NCBI GenBank assembly: GCA_910589185.1
Contig: CAJUSU010000002.1
Coordinates: forward strand, 1 to 64,000
Reading direction: 5' to 3'
DNA from: an uncultured Clostridia bacterium
GTDB taxonomy: Bacteria; Bacillota; Clostridia; TANB77; CAG-508
Length of the DNA: 64,000 bases
This document shows positions 19,089 to 28,958 of this stretch, one piece after another (positions within the stretch are counted from its first letter, which is position 1; each line of letters begins with the position of its first letter). The translations under genes and the position numbers were made by a program. The notes beneath the pieces are model-generated. The model was not told where the DNA came from, made no database searches, and worked only from the letters and a program-made list of their open reading frames with translations.

Positions 19089-22000
19089 ATGGAAGCAGCA
19101 GAAAAGATATATAGAGAAATATCAAAAGAACTATTAAATACATTTTTTTACAATCGAAGAGTATTTGCAAAACAAGAAAAAGAAGATAGCGGAAAAGTAA
19201 TATTTTTAACTAAATATCAAAGCATTGACAGTGTAAAAATAAAATATGCATTGCAAAATAAGCTTGCACTTATGACTTATCAACAAAATCAAAATAATTT
19301 AAGATGGGTTTGCTTAGATTTTGATATTCAAAAATGTGTGCAAAAAGAAAAGTACGATTTTTTGCAAGATATGCAATATAGAGAAAAGTTAATTGAAGAT
19401 GTTGAAATTGCAATAAAAAAATTGAAAGAATTAAATATTAATTATGTAATGGAATATTCGGGAAATAGAGGAATACATATTTGGATTTTCTTTGAAGAGG
19501 AAGTTAGTAAAGCTTTAGGATACACAATTATAGAAAAAATATTAGAAAAAATAAAATTTAGATATACTTTTGTAGAAGACTCAGGAATTATGCTTGATAA
19601 ATATCCTAAAAACGGAAATGCAGAAGGAAATAGAATTGGATTAGGGGTAAAGATGCCTTTATCGTACCATCAAAAAAGTGAGTGTTATAGCTATATAATC
19701 GAAAAAACATCAGATATAAGAAGAATACAAGATTTAGACGTGGATTTCCTAAAATTTCAATTAGATATGTTAAGAAAAATAAAAAGGAATTCAGTCGATG
19801 CATTAATTAAAGTATTGAATATATCTAATATTTTAAATTCAGAACAATTTAGTCGTATTAATGGAATGATAGAAAGAGAATATTCATTAGATGAAATCAA
19901 AAATATGCTAAAAAAGTCAAAGATATTTCAAAATATATTTAATAAGAGCAATCTATCAGAATACGAAAGAGATATATTAGTTGGAACACTAAGCCGAATA
20001 AGAAGTAGAAATAATCCAAGCTATGGAAAAGAGATTTTAAAAGACTTTTTTAAGACTTTAGATAACTATAACGAAGATATAACGACAAAAAAATTAGAAA
20101 AACTAGAAAATTTGTATCCCATTAAGATTGAAGAGATAGAGAAAAAATTAGGAATAAAATGCGAATATTGTAAAAAATATAAAATAAATAATACGATGGA
20201 ATTAATTGATGGAATTGAGTTTGCTAGTTTTAATGAAAATAAAGTTTTGATTAATTGGGTTACCAAAGCAGAAATAGATTATTTAATAAATAATGATGAA
20301 GTTCCTTTAGAATTTATACAGAATAGATTACAGAGATTAAAAGTAGACGAAATAGAGAAAAAAATAGAGAAAGTCAAAAAAGGAGAAGAACATCAAAGAA
20401 TATTGCCATATAAGTATATACGTCATGAAAAAGAGAAGGATAGAATTTTATATTCTTATTCAGCTGAAGATAGAGTGATTTCAACTACCATTATGTTCTT
20501 AATAGATAATATTTTAGGAGGAGAGTACACAAACAGTTCAAGTTATAGCTATAAAATAAATAGATATAAATATAAGAATTATAAAATATTCGAGCCATGG
20601 AATAACTTATGGATGAATTATAAGAAAGATATATCAGACAAAATTTACGATCCTAGTTATGATAATTATTATTTACTCAAGCTCGATTTAAGAAATTTTT
20701 ATGATAGCATCAACCATATATTTTTAAGGGACTATTTATATAATAGACCAACAGATAATATCAAGATGGTATTAAATAATATGGATTCAAAACAGAGAAA
20801 TGAATATAAAAACTTATGTGAATTTTTGATCCAATTATGTGAGTGTACAAATCCAGAACGTGGAGTGCCACAAGGACCAGCCTTTGCAAGATATTTAGCT
20901 GAGATATATATACACCAAATTGATTTACTTATAAAAGCAGAAATAAATGAATATACTGAATTTTATTATAGATATGTTGATGATATTGTGATTTTAGTGG
21001 AAGATGGAGAAAAGGCTAAGAATATACTAAAAAAGATCACTGATAAATTAAAAGTATTAGATTTAGAAATGAACTATAAAAAGCAAATATTTGGGCAGGT
21101 AAAAGATATAAAATATGAAGTTATAAGTGATGATATTGAAAAATACTTTATAGATGGAATTGAAGAAGAAACACCACAATTTATAAAAAATAAAGCTAAG
21201 TATATTTTGCAAAATATGTTTGAAAAGATTAAAAAAGATGAAAATGGAGAGTTAGATTATAAAAATATTCCATTCTTTCTTACTCATTTAATGGATGAAA
21301 AATATATAGAAACAAATAAAGAGGATATTATTAAGTGCATTACTAATGCTAATATAGGTAGAGGAAGTATGTATAAGCATTTTTACAACAATATTATATT
21401 CAGAAATAATATTGAAGATTTAGGGTTCTATGAGAAAATAGAGGGATTGTCTAGAGCTAATTTTATTGATGCACTACTAAAAAATTCTTATAGAGTAGAA
21501 AAATATATCTTACAGAAAATATATAATGATTACATAGAAATAGGAGACCTACAAGAGTACGAAAAAATTGAACTATATATGTTAGCACTTCAAAATAATC
21601 TTACTTTCAATGAAAAGAAGATAGACTATAAGCTATTGCTAGATTGTATAAAATATACAAGTAAATTAAATTTAAATCAATCTATATTACATAACATATT
21701 AATAGAAATACAAAAAAACGACAACAAAGAAGAAAGATTAAAAGTTTTAGAAGAAATTCTTGGTAAGGCTGAAAGGATTGAGAGGATTGATGAATTTATT
21801 GATACTGTAGTATCAACAATAGAGCAAATTGATAATAACAAAGGTGTAAAAGTAGAAAATATGCAGGTACTATATAATTTAATTGCTTTTGCTACCTTAT
21901 ATCTAAATAATACACAAAAAGTAAGACAGATATGGGAAGTATTACTAGATCAATATAATGAGCAGACATTAAATAAAAATGAATGGTATCGATATAGAGG

Positions 22001-24275
22001 AGTAATGTTGCAACATAAATATAATGACAGTACTATAATATCATTTTTAACAAGTGAATTATCAGGAGAAAATATAGTAGAAAATGAAGAAATTTCATAT
22101 ATAGAGTTAATGTATATAGCAAGTTTAATAATTTATATATCCAAAATTGATATTGAAAATAAAATTCTTAATAATGAAGATTTAAAAGAAGCAATTAAGA
22201 AAATTGCTGAACAGAAGAATATGCTTATATTAAAGTGGTGTATTGATGGGAATACAGAGTATTTTCCGAATAAAGAAATTGCATTATTAAATAGTCAATA
22301 CAATGACAGAATAGTCATGATATGCAATAGGAATCAGTTATTAGTACGAGGGAGAAAAGAGATATTCGGGGACTCAAAAATCCAAAAAGAAGAATGTTGC
22401 ATAGATGGAGAAGAGAGATTTTTTAAGATATATAAAATAGATTCTCCTTTAGCAGATATATATCAAGTGCTGGATGGAAAAAACTTTTTTGAAGCATTAA
22501 AGTTGTTAGAAAATATTTTTTATGAAATTGAGAAAGAAACATTAGTTAATATTTTTGAAAAGGGAAGTATCGATTGTTTAGGAAAAGTAAAATATCAATA
22601 TTCAAAATATGATAAAGTTTTTGTAGTAGATGAAAGAATGATAAGCGAAAAGAGGATGGAGGAGATCTCAAGAATTATTATAGAGAAAATTTTACAACAA
22701 AATAAACTAGAGCCTTTCAAATATGAGTATGGTAGAATTATTGAGTCTAATAATATATGCAGAGAATTTGTACCTAATATACTAAAAAGTTATTATGAGA
22801 AAATAGAATTTTTAATTGAATTGAATAAAAATATAGAAGAAATACCGATAAATATGAGAAATAATGATTATGAAATTGAAAAAGCGAAAATACTCACATT
22901 AAAAAATTCTAAAATAGAAGTACTAAAAGATAGAGAGGATTATGCTAGTAATTATAAAATTCTTAAATTATATAATACATTTAAAAATAGTAATACAGAC
23001 AAAATTTTGTATGGAAAGGTGAAAGTTAAAGAGAATAATTTATTTGATGTAATTGACACTTTGAAAAATAGTATTTCTATGAATATAGACCATGATATAA
23101 TAAAAAGTATACTAGAACAATTAGATAAAGATTTAAATAATATAGAAGAAATAATAAAAATAGAAAGTAATCAAATTCAAAAAGTAACCTTTGAAACTAG
23201 TGAAGATGAAGAAACGAATAATATATTCATTAATAAGACAAAATATAATATTAATGAATTAAGAATAATTGAATTTGGAAAGAAAGAAGGCATTGTAGGA
23301 TTAAGTGAGAAAGATATCTTAAAACTAGCAACTAGAAAATATACTTTTTTTGCAGAAAAGAATATTATTATATTGCCAGAATTTATAGAGAAGGTCTTAG
23401 AAATAATAAAAAATAAAGAAGATATATATGATTCTAATAATATACTAAAAGAGGAACAACTAGGAAATAGCGCGTATTATAAACAAGCTATAAAAAATAT
23501 AGAAATGCAAAATGACATATCAAAAGAAGAAGCAGAAAAGAAATTAAAGATGTTTTTAAGAAAATATGATTCTAAGTATTATGATGCAATAATAGAGCTA
23601 ATTTCTAAATATAAAATTATAGATGAAGAAGATAGAAAAAATTTTATAAAGGAGCTAAAAAAATATTTAGATGATAATAATTATGTAGTTTGTTCCCTCA
23701 AAAATTATATTAATGACAGGAACGGACTGGATTGTATCTTAAGAAAGGAAAAAGGGTTTGATAGAAGTGAAAGATATGCTAAACGATTGAGATTAAATTT
23801 ATGTGAGAAAGAAGATAGTACGAAAGAAAAGATTGTTATAGTATCAGACATAGGAATAAGTGGAGGTCAAGCGAAAAAGAGACTAAATGATTGTAAAGTA
23901 AATTTAGCAAAATATAAAGAAGTGATATTTTTAAATTGCATATATACTGATAAATATAAAGAAAACATGACAAAAGAATGGAAGGAGTTAAAGATAAAAT
24001 TTAAGGGTAGAGAGATAAAATCAAGCCAATATATGTATAATAAGTTGCATAATAAGTCTAAAGTAAGATTAGAAGAATTTTTTCAAGAAGAAGAAAATAG
24101 AAAAATATTAGAATTGAAAATGCCATTTAACGAAAAGGTGACTTATAGACGATATATTCAAGAGATAGAAAAAGAAGATACTATAAATATATTATTAGGA
24201 AGATTTAAAAGTATGCCAAAACCTCATCATATTATATTTGATGATACTATCTTTAAGTATAGAAAAGATAAGTAA
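19089..24275 (+). CDS. Primase-like (AEP) / reverse transcriptase fusion with PRTase-like C-terminus, 1728 aa
   Basis: Residues 1-240 look like an archaeo-eukaryotic primase: VCLDFDI gives the catalytic D-x-D near 77-79, and SGNRGIHIW at 124-132 the S-G-x-x-G-x-H motif. KCEYCKKYK near 357 may bind zinc. Residues about 440-700 are a reverse transcriptase: LKLDLRNFYDSI (motif A, near 530), RGVPQGPAFARYLAEIY (motif B) and YRYVDDIVIL (motif C, near 628). About 850 mostly helical residues are unrecognised. EKIVIVSDIGISGGQAKKRL near 1583 resembles the PRPP loop of phosphoribosyltransferase-like domains. The SprT-like gene follows 13 bases later. Inference: an RT-based antiphage protein that may prime its own synthesis. 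Confidence 0.75.
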   Translation: MEAAEKIYREISKELLNTFFYNRRVFAKQEKEDSGKVIFLTKYQSIDSVKIKYALQNKLALMTYQQNQNNLRWVCLDFDIQKCVQKEKYDFLQDMQYREKLIEDVEIAIKKLKELNINYVMEYSGNRGIHIWIFFEEEVSKALGYTIIEKILEKIKFRYTFVEDSGIMLDKYPKNGNAEGNRIGLGVKMPLSYHQKSECYSYIIEKTSDIRRIQDLDVDFLKFQLDMLRKIKRNSVDALIKVLNISNILNSEQFSRINGMIEREYSLDEIKNMLKKSKIFQNIFNKSNLSEYERDILVGTLSRIRSRNNPSYGKEILKDFFKTLDNYNEDITTKKLEKLENLYPIKIEEIEKKLGIKCEYCKKYKINNTMELIDGIEFASFNENKVLINWVTKAEIDYLINNDEVPLEFIQNRLQRLKVDEIEKKIEKVKKGEEHQRILPYKYIRHEKEKDRILYSYSAEDRVISTTIMFLIDNILGGEYTNSSSYSYKINRYKYKNYKIFEPWNNLWMNYKKDISDKIYDPSYDNYYLLKLDLRNFYDSINHIFLRDYLYNRPTDNIKMVLNNMDSKQRNEYKNLCEFLIQLCECTNPERGVPQGPAFARYLAEIYIHQIDLLIKAEINEYTEFYYRYVDDIVILVEDGEKAKNILKKITDKLKVLDLEMNYKKQIFGQVKDIKYEVISDDIEKYFIDGIEEETPQFIKNKAKYILQNMFEKIKKDENGELDYKNIPFFLTHLMDEKYIETNKEDIIKCITNANIGRGSMYKHFYNNIIFRNNIEDLGFYEKIEGLSRANFIDALLKNSYRVEKYILQKIYNDYIEIGDLQEYEKIELYMLALQNNLTFNEKKIDYKLLLDCIKYTSKLNLNQSILHNILIEIQKNDNKEERLKVLEEILGKAERIERIDEFIDTVVSTIEQIDNNKGVKVENMQVLYNLIAFATLYLNNTQKVRQIWEVLLDQYNEQTLNKNEWYRYRGVMLQHKYNDSTIISFLTSELSGENIVENEEISYIELMYIASLIIYISKIDIENKILNNEDLKEAIKKIAEQKNMLILKWCIDGNTEYFPNKEIALLNSQYNDRIVMICNRNQLLVRGRKEIFGDSKIQKEECCIDGEERFFKIYKIDSPLADIYQVLDGKNFFEALKLLENIFYEIEKETLVNIFEKGSIDCLGKVKYQYSKYDKVFVVDERMISEKRMEEISRIIIEKILQQNKLEPFKYEYGRIIESNNICREFVPNILKSYYEKIEFLIELNKNIEEIPINMRNNDYEIEKAKILTLKNSKIEVLKDREDYASNYKILKLYNTFKNSNTDKILYGKVKVKENNLFDVIDTLKNSISMNIDHDIIKSILEQLDKDLNNIEEIIKIESNQIQKVTFETSEDEETNNIFINKTKYNINELRIIEFGKKEGIVGLSEKDILKLATRKYTFFAEKNIIILPEFIEKVLEIIKNKEDIYDSNNILKEEQLGNSAYYKQAIKNIEMQNDISKEEAEKKLKMFLRKYDSKYYDAIIELISKYKIIDEEDRKNFIKELKKYLDDNNYVVCSLKNYINDRNGLDCILRKEKGFDRSERYAKRLRLNLCEKEDSTKEKIVIVSDIGISGGQAKKRLNDCKVNLAKYKEVIFLNCIYTDKYKENMTKEWKELKIKFKGREIKSSQYMYNKLHNKSKVRLEEFFQEEENRKILELKMPFNEKVTYRRYIQEIEKEDTINILLGRFKSMPKPHHIIFDDTIFKYRKDK

Positions 24276-24288
24276 TAAGGAGCTAACA

Positions 24289-24873
24289 TTGGAAGAACAA
24301 AAACTAAACTATCTTTACGCACAATGTCTAAATGAACTGATATTCATAGGAATTGATATAAAGAATCAAGAGTTAATAGGAAATATTGACATCAAACTAA
24401 CAAAAAGAGCAAGCAAAAGATATGGATGTTGTAAACAGGAAAATCCAGATAAAAAATATAAAATCATACAAAAGAGAGGACATCATAAAATAATCAAATA
24501 TGAAAAATTTCAGAGCCATCATATTGAGATTAGTAATTGGGTTATGAAATTAAACGATGATATCATCAAAAATACAATTATGCATGAACTAATACATTGT
24601 ATTCCATTTTGCAATAACCATGGAAAAGAATTCAAAAAATATGCTAACTATATTAATGAAAAATTAGATTATCATATTACTACAAAAGGAAATATAGAGG
24701 AAGATTATAAAGCAAGCCAGCTAGAATATGTAGAAGTAAATGACTACAAATATAAAATTCAATGTGAAAATTGTGGTCAAGTTATTTACCGAAAAAGATT
24801 TAATCCTAGCTTGATAAAAAGATATCGTTGTGGAAAATGTAAGGGAAAGCTAAAATTAGTAGAAGCAAAATAG
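24289..24873 (+). CDS. SprT-like zinc metallopeptidase paired with the primase-RT
   Basis: The protein has the peptidase motif IMHELIHCIPFCNNHGKEF (HExxH near residue 99, further ligand His in NNHG) and a C-terminal zinc ribbon, CENCG ... CGKC, near residues 158-185. This is the layout of SprT/Spartan-like proteins, which digest proteins stuck to DNA. I chose TTG 24289 because AAGGAG (24277-24282) stands six bases ahead, right after the stop of the RT gene; an earlier TTG at 24238 would lie inside that gene with no site. The tight spacing implies co-translation. Inference: it matures or releases the RT, or cleaves a protein-DNA adduct made by it. Confidence 0.75.
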   Translation: MEEQKLNYLYAQCLNELIFIGIDIKNQELIGNIDIKLTKRASKRYGCCKQENPDKKYKIIQKRGHHKIIKYEKFQSHHIEISNWVMKLNDDIIKNTIMHELIHCIPFCNNHGKEFKKYANYINEKLDYHITTKGNIEEDYKASQLEYVEVNDYKYKIQCENCGQVIYRKRFNPSLIKRYRCGKCKGKLKLVEAK

Positions 24874-24908
24874 CAAGGGTAGAAGAAAATATGCTCTTGC
24901 TATTTTTT
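24871..24908 (+). terminator. Terminator of the primase-RT operon
   Basis: TAGCAAG (24871-24877) pairs with CTTGCTA (24896-24902) and is followed by six Ts. The left arm includes the stop codon of the SprT-like gene. Confidence 0.7.
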
Positions 24909-25242
24909 GAAAAAATTTTGATAAGAATAAACTTTTGATAAAATTTGATTAGGGTACTTATCTATTAACATAATTATAACACTAAAGCAAGGTCGAAATT
25001 TGTAGAAATCGGTCAACAGACTGCAAAAAGGTAAAAAACATAATAAATACTATAACGAACATTAAAAAACTTGTCAAAAAAAGTAGAAAATTGACGAAAA
25101 GAAGCGAGGGAACAAACTAAATGAAATAAAATTTGCAAAAGTGCTTGCAAAAGGAAATACAATTCGTTACAATAACATTATTATTTCAATTGATTTATTT
25201 CAAAAAATTATTTCGAAAAACAATCCAAAGGAGAAATTTAAA
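24909..25242. other. Gap before comM
   Basis: This is AT-rich and without a gene. An open frame runs from 25141 into comM but has no ribosome site. TTGTCAAAA near 25071 is Spo0A-box-like. No convincing promoter was seen. Confidence 0.5.
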
Positions 25243-26781
25243 ATGTTATCTATTACAAAATCTATGACCTTGCATGGACTACAAGGCTTTTTAATTGACG
25301 TGCAAGTAGATGTTTCAGCAGGAATGCCAGCATGGGATGTTGTGGGGCTCCCAGATATTAGTGTAAGAGAAGCTAAAGAAAGAGTTAGGACAGCTATTAA
25401 AAATTCAGGCTATGAGTTACTTAGTAGGAAAATTGTAGTTAACTTAGCACCAGCAGATATTAAAAAAGAAGGATCCACTTTTGATTTGCCAATTGCAGTT
25501 GGTATATTAATGAGTTTAGAAATCATCTATGGCAAAGGAAATCAAGACACTTTATTAATAGGAGAACTATCTTTAAATGGAAACCTTAATCCAATTGAAG
25601 GTGCATTACCAATTTGTATTGAAGCTAAAAAGTTAGGAATTAAGAAAGTAATTTTACCACAAGCAAATGCAAAAGAAGCGTCCATCATAGAAGGGATAGA
25701 AATACTAGGAGCCTATGACTTAACAGAAGTAGTAAACTATTTTAATGGAGATAGCAAAATACAAAGTTATCATACAGACTGGAAAGAATGTACAAAGAAT
25801 AGGCAACAAGAGTCATTAGACTTTGCAGATGTCAAAGGACAAGAAAATGTTAAAAGAGCAGTAGAGGTTGCTGCTGCAGGAGGACATAATTGTTTACTTA
25901 TTCGGAAGCCCAGGTTCCCGGAAAAACAATGATAGCTAAAAGAATCCCATCCATATTACCAGATTTGAGTTTCGAAGAAGCTTTAGAAATTACTAAAATT
26001 CATAGTATAGCAGGAATTTTAAAATCAGAAATTCCAATCATTACAACTAGACCATTTCGTTCACCTCATCATACTATCTCAGCCACCTCATTAATAGGAG
26101 GTGGAAGAATTCCAAAACCAGGAGAAATTAGTTTATCCCATTATGGTGTTTTATTCTTAGACGAACTCCCAGAATTTAATCAACATACTTTAGAAGTCCT
26201 GCGAGGACCATTAGAAGATGGAACAGTTACAATTAGTAGAGTAAATGCTAGCTTTACATATCCTTGTGAGTTTATGTTTGTTGCATCCATGAATCCATGT
26301 CCTTGCGGATATTATGGTTCACCAGATAAAGAATGTTCTTGCAATCCGCAAACAATCAGTAAATATATGGGAAAGATAAGTCGGACCTTTATTAGATAGA
26401 ATTGATATTCAAATAGAAGTAAGCCCTGTCAAATATGAAAAATTAGGAAAAGAAGAAAAAACAGAAACCTCACAAGAAATTAAGAAAAGAGTAAACCAAG
26501 CAAGAGAGACTCAGAGGAAGAGATATAAGGAAGAAGCAATTTTCTCTAACGCAGCACTAACTCCAAAGCTAATGGAAAAATATTGCAAATTAGATGAAGA
26601 GAGCAAGAAAATACTAGAAATGGCTTTTGAAAAATTAGGACTTAGTGCTAGAGCTTATGGACGTATTTTAAAAGTAGCAAGGACCATTGCGGATTTAGCA
26701 AGTTCAGAGCAAATACAAAAAAATCACATAGCAGAAGCTATACAATATAGAAGTTTAGATAAAAAATATAGGAGGAATTAG
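25243..26781 (+). CDS. comM: ComM/YifB-type AAA+ ATPase (Mg-chelatase-like), read through three +1 shifts at CGG
   Basis: ATG 25243 has AAGGAG upstream. The family N-terminus ([23 protein letters not shown]) is intact. The zero frame ends shortly after GGHNCLLI. Skipping the C of CGG at 25903, 25919 and 26382 gives one 511-residue protein of normal ComM length with [16 protein letters not shown] (Walker A), [22 protein letters not shown] (Walker B), [13 protein letters not shown] and [13 protein letters not shown], all family signatures. In each case the codon in frame is CGG and the restored residue is Gly. ComM is a helicase promoting branch migration in natural transformation; dprA follows. 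It is either recoded, a pseudogene, or mis-assembled. Confidence 0.85.
25903..25906 (+). other. +1 recoding site 1 (ATT CGGA) in comM
   Basis: In-frame CGG after ATT; skipping the C gives Ile-Gly-Ser-Pro at the Walker A loop. Confidence 0.75.
25919..25922 (+). other. +1 recoding site 2 (TCC CGGA) in comM
   Basis: In-frame CGG after TCC in the frame set by site 1, 16 bases later; skipping the C gives Ser-Gly-Lys-Thr, the invariant end of Walker A. Confidence 0.75.
26382..26385 (+). other. +1 recoding site 3 (AGT CGGA) in comM
   Basis: In-frame CGG exactly 154 codons after site 2; skipping the C gives [11 protein letters not shown], a conserved ComM segment. Without it the frame stops at 26397-26399. 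Confidence 0.75.
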
Positions 26782-26832
26782 TGTCAGATTGGGAACGTTC
26801 CTTTTTCTGACACTTTTGTCAGGTTGGGGACA
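26782..26832. repeat. GTGTCAG...GGGGACAC intergenic repeat
   Basis: GTGTCAGA (26782-26789) pairs with TCTGACAC further on, and GTCAGGTTGGGGACACAC follows. It forms a stem and shares motifs with 18712-18782. It lies between comM and dprA and could also act as a weak terminator. Confidence 0.5.
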
Positions 26833-26855
26833 CACCTTATAGCACGAAAAAGAAA

Positions 26856-27701
26856 ATGAAAGTTATCATACAAAAAGACGAAAACTATCCAAAGCGATTA
26901 TTACAAATACAAAATCCACCAAAAAAATTATATGTAGAAGGAAACGAAAAGTTATTAAATCAAGATGCCATAGCAATAGTTGGCACAAGAAATTGTACTA
27001 AATATGGTGAAAAATGTGCTAGCAAATTTGCAAGAGAATTATCTAAAAAAGGAATATGCATTGTCAGTGGACTAGCCAGAGGCATTGATTCCACTGCACA
27101 TATGAATTCCATGGAGCAAGAAGGAAAAACAATTGCAGTATTAGGAAGTGGATTTAACCATATTTATCCTAAAGAAAACCAATATTTATACCAAAAAATT
27201 ATAGAAAACGGTGGATGTATTGTGACAGAATATCCACCAGAAACACCAGTAGACAAAGCAAAATTTCCTAAGAGAAATCGAATTATTAGTGGCTTAGCTA
27301 TGGGGGTATTAATTATAGAAGCAAGATATAGAAGTGGGACATCTATTACGGCAAAATATGCAATGAGTCAGCACAAAGAGGTATTCTGCATACCACATCC
27401 ATTAGACACTCCAACAGGATATATACCAAACCTATTCATTCAGCAAGGGGCTCAATTAGTTACATCAGGAAGTGATATTTTACAATATTATAGCGAAGAC
27501 GATAAATATCAAAACCAAGAAGTAGCAGAAGAATACGAAGAAATCTATAACTTAATTGGGCAATTACCAATTTCAGCTAACAATATTGCTCAAATACAAC
27601 AAATAGATATTGCAAAAGTAACTGAAAGTTTATTTATGTTGGAATTAGACGGCTTTATTAAGCAATTACCAGGGAATGTGTATATTAGAAATAATAAATA
27701 A
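26856..27701 (+). CDS. dprA: DNA-processing protein DprA
   Basis: This 281-residue Rossmann-type protein has IAIVGTRNCTKYGE, VSGLARGIDSTAHMNS and VLGSGFNHIYPKEN, followed by KAKFPKRNRIISGLAMGVLIIEA, all DprA signatures. The last 50 residues (IYNLIGQLPISANNIAQ onward) form the winged-helix DprA end. DprA loads RecA on incoming single-stranded DNA. It lacks the N-terminal SAM-like domain of longer members. Its start has no strong ribosome site. With comM before it and yraN after it, this is the classic clostridial competence/DNA-processing cluster. Confidence 0.93.
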   Translation: MKVIIQKDENYPKRLLQIQNPPKKLYVEGNEKLLNQDAIAIVGTRNCTKYGEKCASKFARELSKKGICIVSGLARGIDSTAHMNSMEQEGKTIAVLGSGFNHIYPKENQYLYQKIIENGGCIVTEYPPETPVDKAKFPKRNRIISGLAMGVLIIEARYRSGTSITAKYAMSQHKEVFCIPHPLDTPTGYIPNLFIQQGAQLVTSGSDILQYYSEDDKYQNQEVAEEYEEIYNLIGQLPISANNIAQIQQIDIAKVTESLFMLELDGFIKQLPGNVYIRNNK

Positions 27702-27722
27702 AATTAAAAAAGGAGTGAGACG

Positions 27723-28076
27723 ATGTATGCAAGACATGAAATAGGAAAAGAAGGAGAAGAAGAAGCAACAAAATATTTAGAAAGGCAAGGCTATCAAATT
27801 GTGCAAAGAAATTTTTCATGCAGACAAGGAGAAATAGATATTATTGCAAAAGACAAGAAAGAATATGTTTTTATTGAAGTAAAGACAAGACAAAATAGGC
27901 ATTATGGTATGCCATGCGAAGCAGTTGATGAAAGAAAACAAAAGCATATCTGGAATGCCACAAAATATTATTTACATATTTATAAATTAGAAAATCAATA
28001 TATTCGATTTGATGTGATAGAGGTGTATAAGAAAAAAGGTGAGTTTTTTATTCATCATATTAAGCAGATAATGTGA
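27723..28076 (+). CDS. yraN: YraN/UPF0102 family endonuclease-like protein
   Basis: This 117-residue protein has G-x-x-GE-x-x-A-x-x-YL at the start, EIDIIAKDKKEYVFIEVKTR near residues 38-58 (the D...E-x-K of the PD-(D/E)XK-like fold) and MPCEAVDERKQKHI. A ribosome site, AAGGAGTGA, precedes it. The family neighbours dprA in many bacteria and is linked to DNA uptake or processing; its cleavage activity is poorly defined. Length is normal. Confidence 0.88.
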   Translation: MYARHEIGKEGEEEATKYLERQGYQIVQRNFSCRQGEIDIIAKDKKEYVFIEVKTRQNRHYGMPCEAVDERKQKHIWNATKYYLHIYKLENQYIRFDVIEVYKKKGEFFIHHIKQIM

Positions 28077-28095
28077 TTCTAAAAATGTAAAACAT

Positions 28096-28102
28096 TTCGA
28101 CA
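28096..28102 (-). promoter_or_regulatory. Spo0A-box-like site upstream of the cas operon
   Basis: TTCGACA, the complement of TGTCGAA, sits in an AT-rich frame 124 bases before cas6. It matches the 0A-box core, but a 7-mer can occur by chance. No better promoter element was identified here. Confidence 0.3.
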
Positions 28103-28225
28103 AAATATGAAGACAAAACAAAAATAATATGATAGAATTAAACCGCAAAATTCATAAATAAAAGTATTATTTTTACCTAAAGGATAATGAAATCAAAAAG
28201 TAAAAGAACAAGAAAGGAGGAAAAA

Positions 28226-28946
28226 ATGCGTTATCAACTAACATTTGAATTAAACAATGAAAAATTTCCATTGGATTACAGAAGAACCATTATGAGTTAC
28301 ATCAAAAATGCTTTATCGCAACATGACAAAGATACTTATCAAAAATATTATCATGACAAAGATCCTATTGTAAAACCATTTACTTTTTCAGTGTATTTTA
28401 ACAGTCCAATATTTGAAAAAGAAACTATTATCATTAAAGATCACACAATTAAACTCAATCTTTCCATTCAAGACTATTCTCTAGCTATTATCTTATACAA
28501 TAGCATCAATCACCAAAGAAATATTCCATTTCCAATTGCAAATAATAATATGACTTTAAAAAATATTACTATGATACCAGAAGATGAAATTGCAACAAAT
28601 CAAATTACAATTAAATTTATGTCACCACTTGTAGTACGTGAAAGAAAAGCGCAAAAAGACTGGTATTACTTCTATAGTGAAGAAAGTAAATTTCAAGAAG
28701 TTTTAAAACAGAATTTAAAAGAGCAATTATCCATTAGTAAAATTCCACTAGAAACAATAGAGAATTTTGAAATACGAGCAATACAACCAAAGAAAACAAT
28801 TATCCAATTTTATGAAAAGAAAATAGAAGCATCTGTAGGTACTTATGTTTTAAAAGGCGATAAAGACTTGCTTAAATTTCTCTATCAATGTGGTATGCGG
28901 AAGCAAGCACTCAGCAGGATTCGGAATGTTTTCAATTATCAAGTAA
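28226..28946 (+). CDS. cas6: Cas6 pre-crRNA endoribonuclease, C-terminus restored by +1 shift at CGG
   Basis: AAAGGAGG stands before ATG 28226. The protein is a RAMP fold that cuts repeat RNA. The conserved glycine-rich C-terminus is missing in the zero frame, which reads on to 28984 into cas8b. If the C of the in-frame CGG at 28898 is skipped, the end reads CGMGSKHSAGFGMFSIIK and stops at TAA 28944-28946, giving 239 residues and the textbook Cas6 G-rich loop (G-x-G...S-x-GFG). The corrected stop also falls just before the AAAGGAGG site of cas8b. This is the first gene of a type I-B operon; only the shifted product should be active. Confidence 0.88.
28898..28901 (+). other. +1 recoding site 4 (ATG CGGA) in cas6
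   Basis: In-frame CGG (codon 225) after ATG; skipping the C gives Met-Gly-Ser-Lys and the canonical Cas6 end. Confidence 0.8.
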
Positions 28947-28958
28947 AGGAGGTGCCAA

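Noticed and set aside
25141..25242. Upstream extension of comM with an earlier start
   Set aside because: There is no ribosome site and no similarity to the ComM N-terminus; ATG 25243 has AAGGAG and begins the family sequence.
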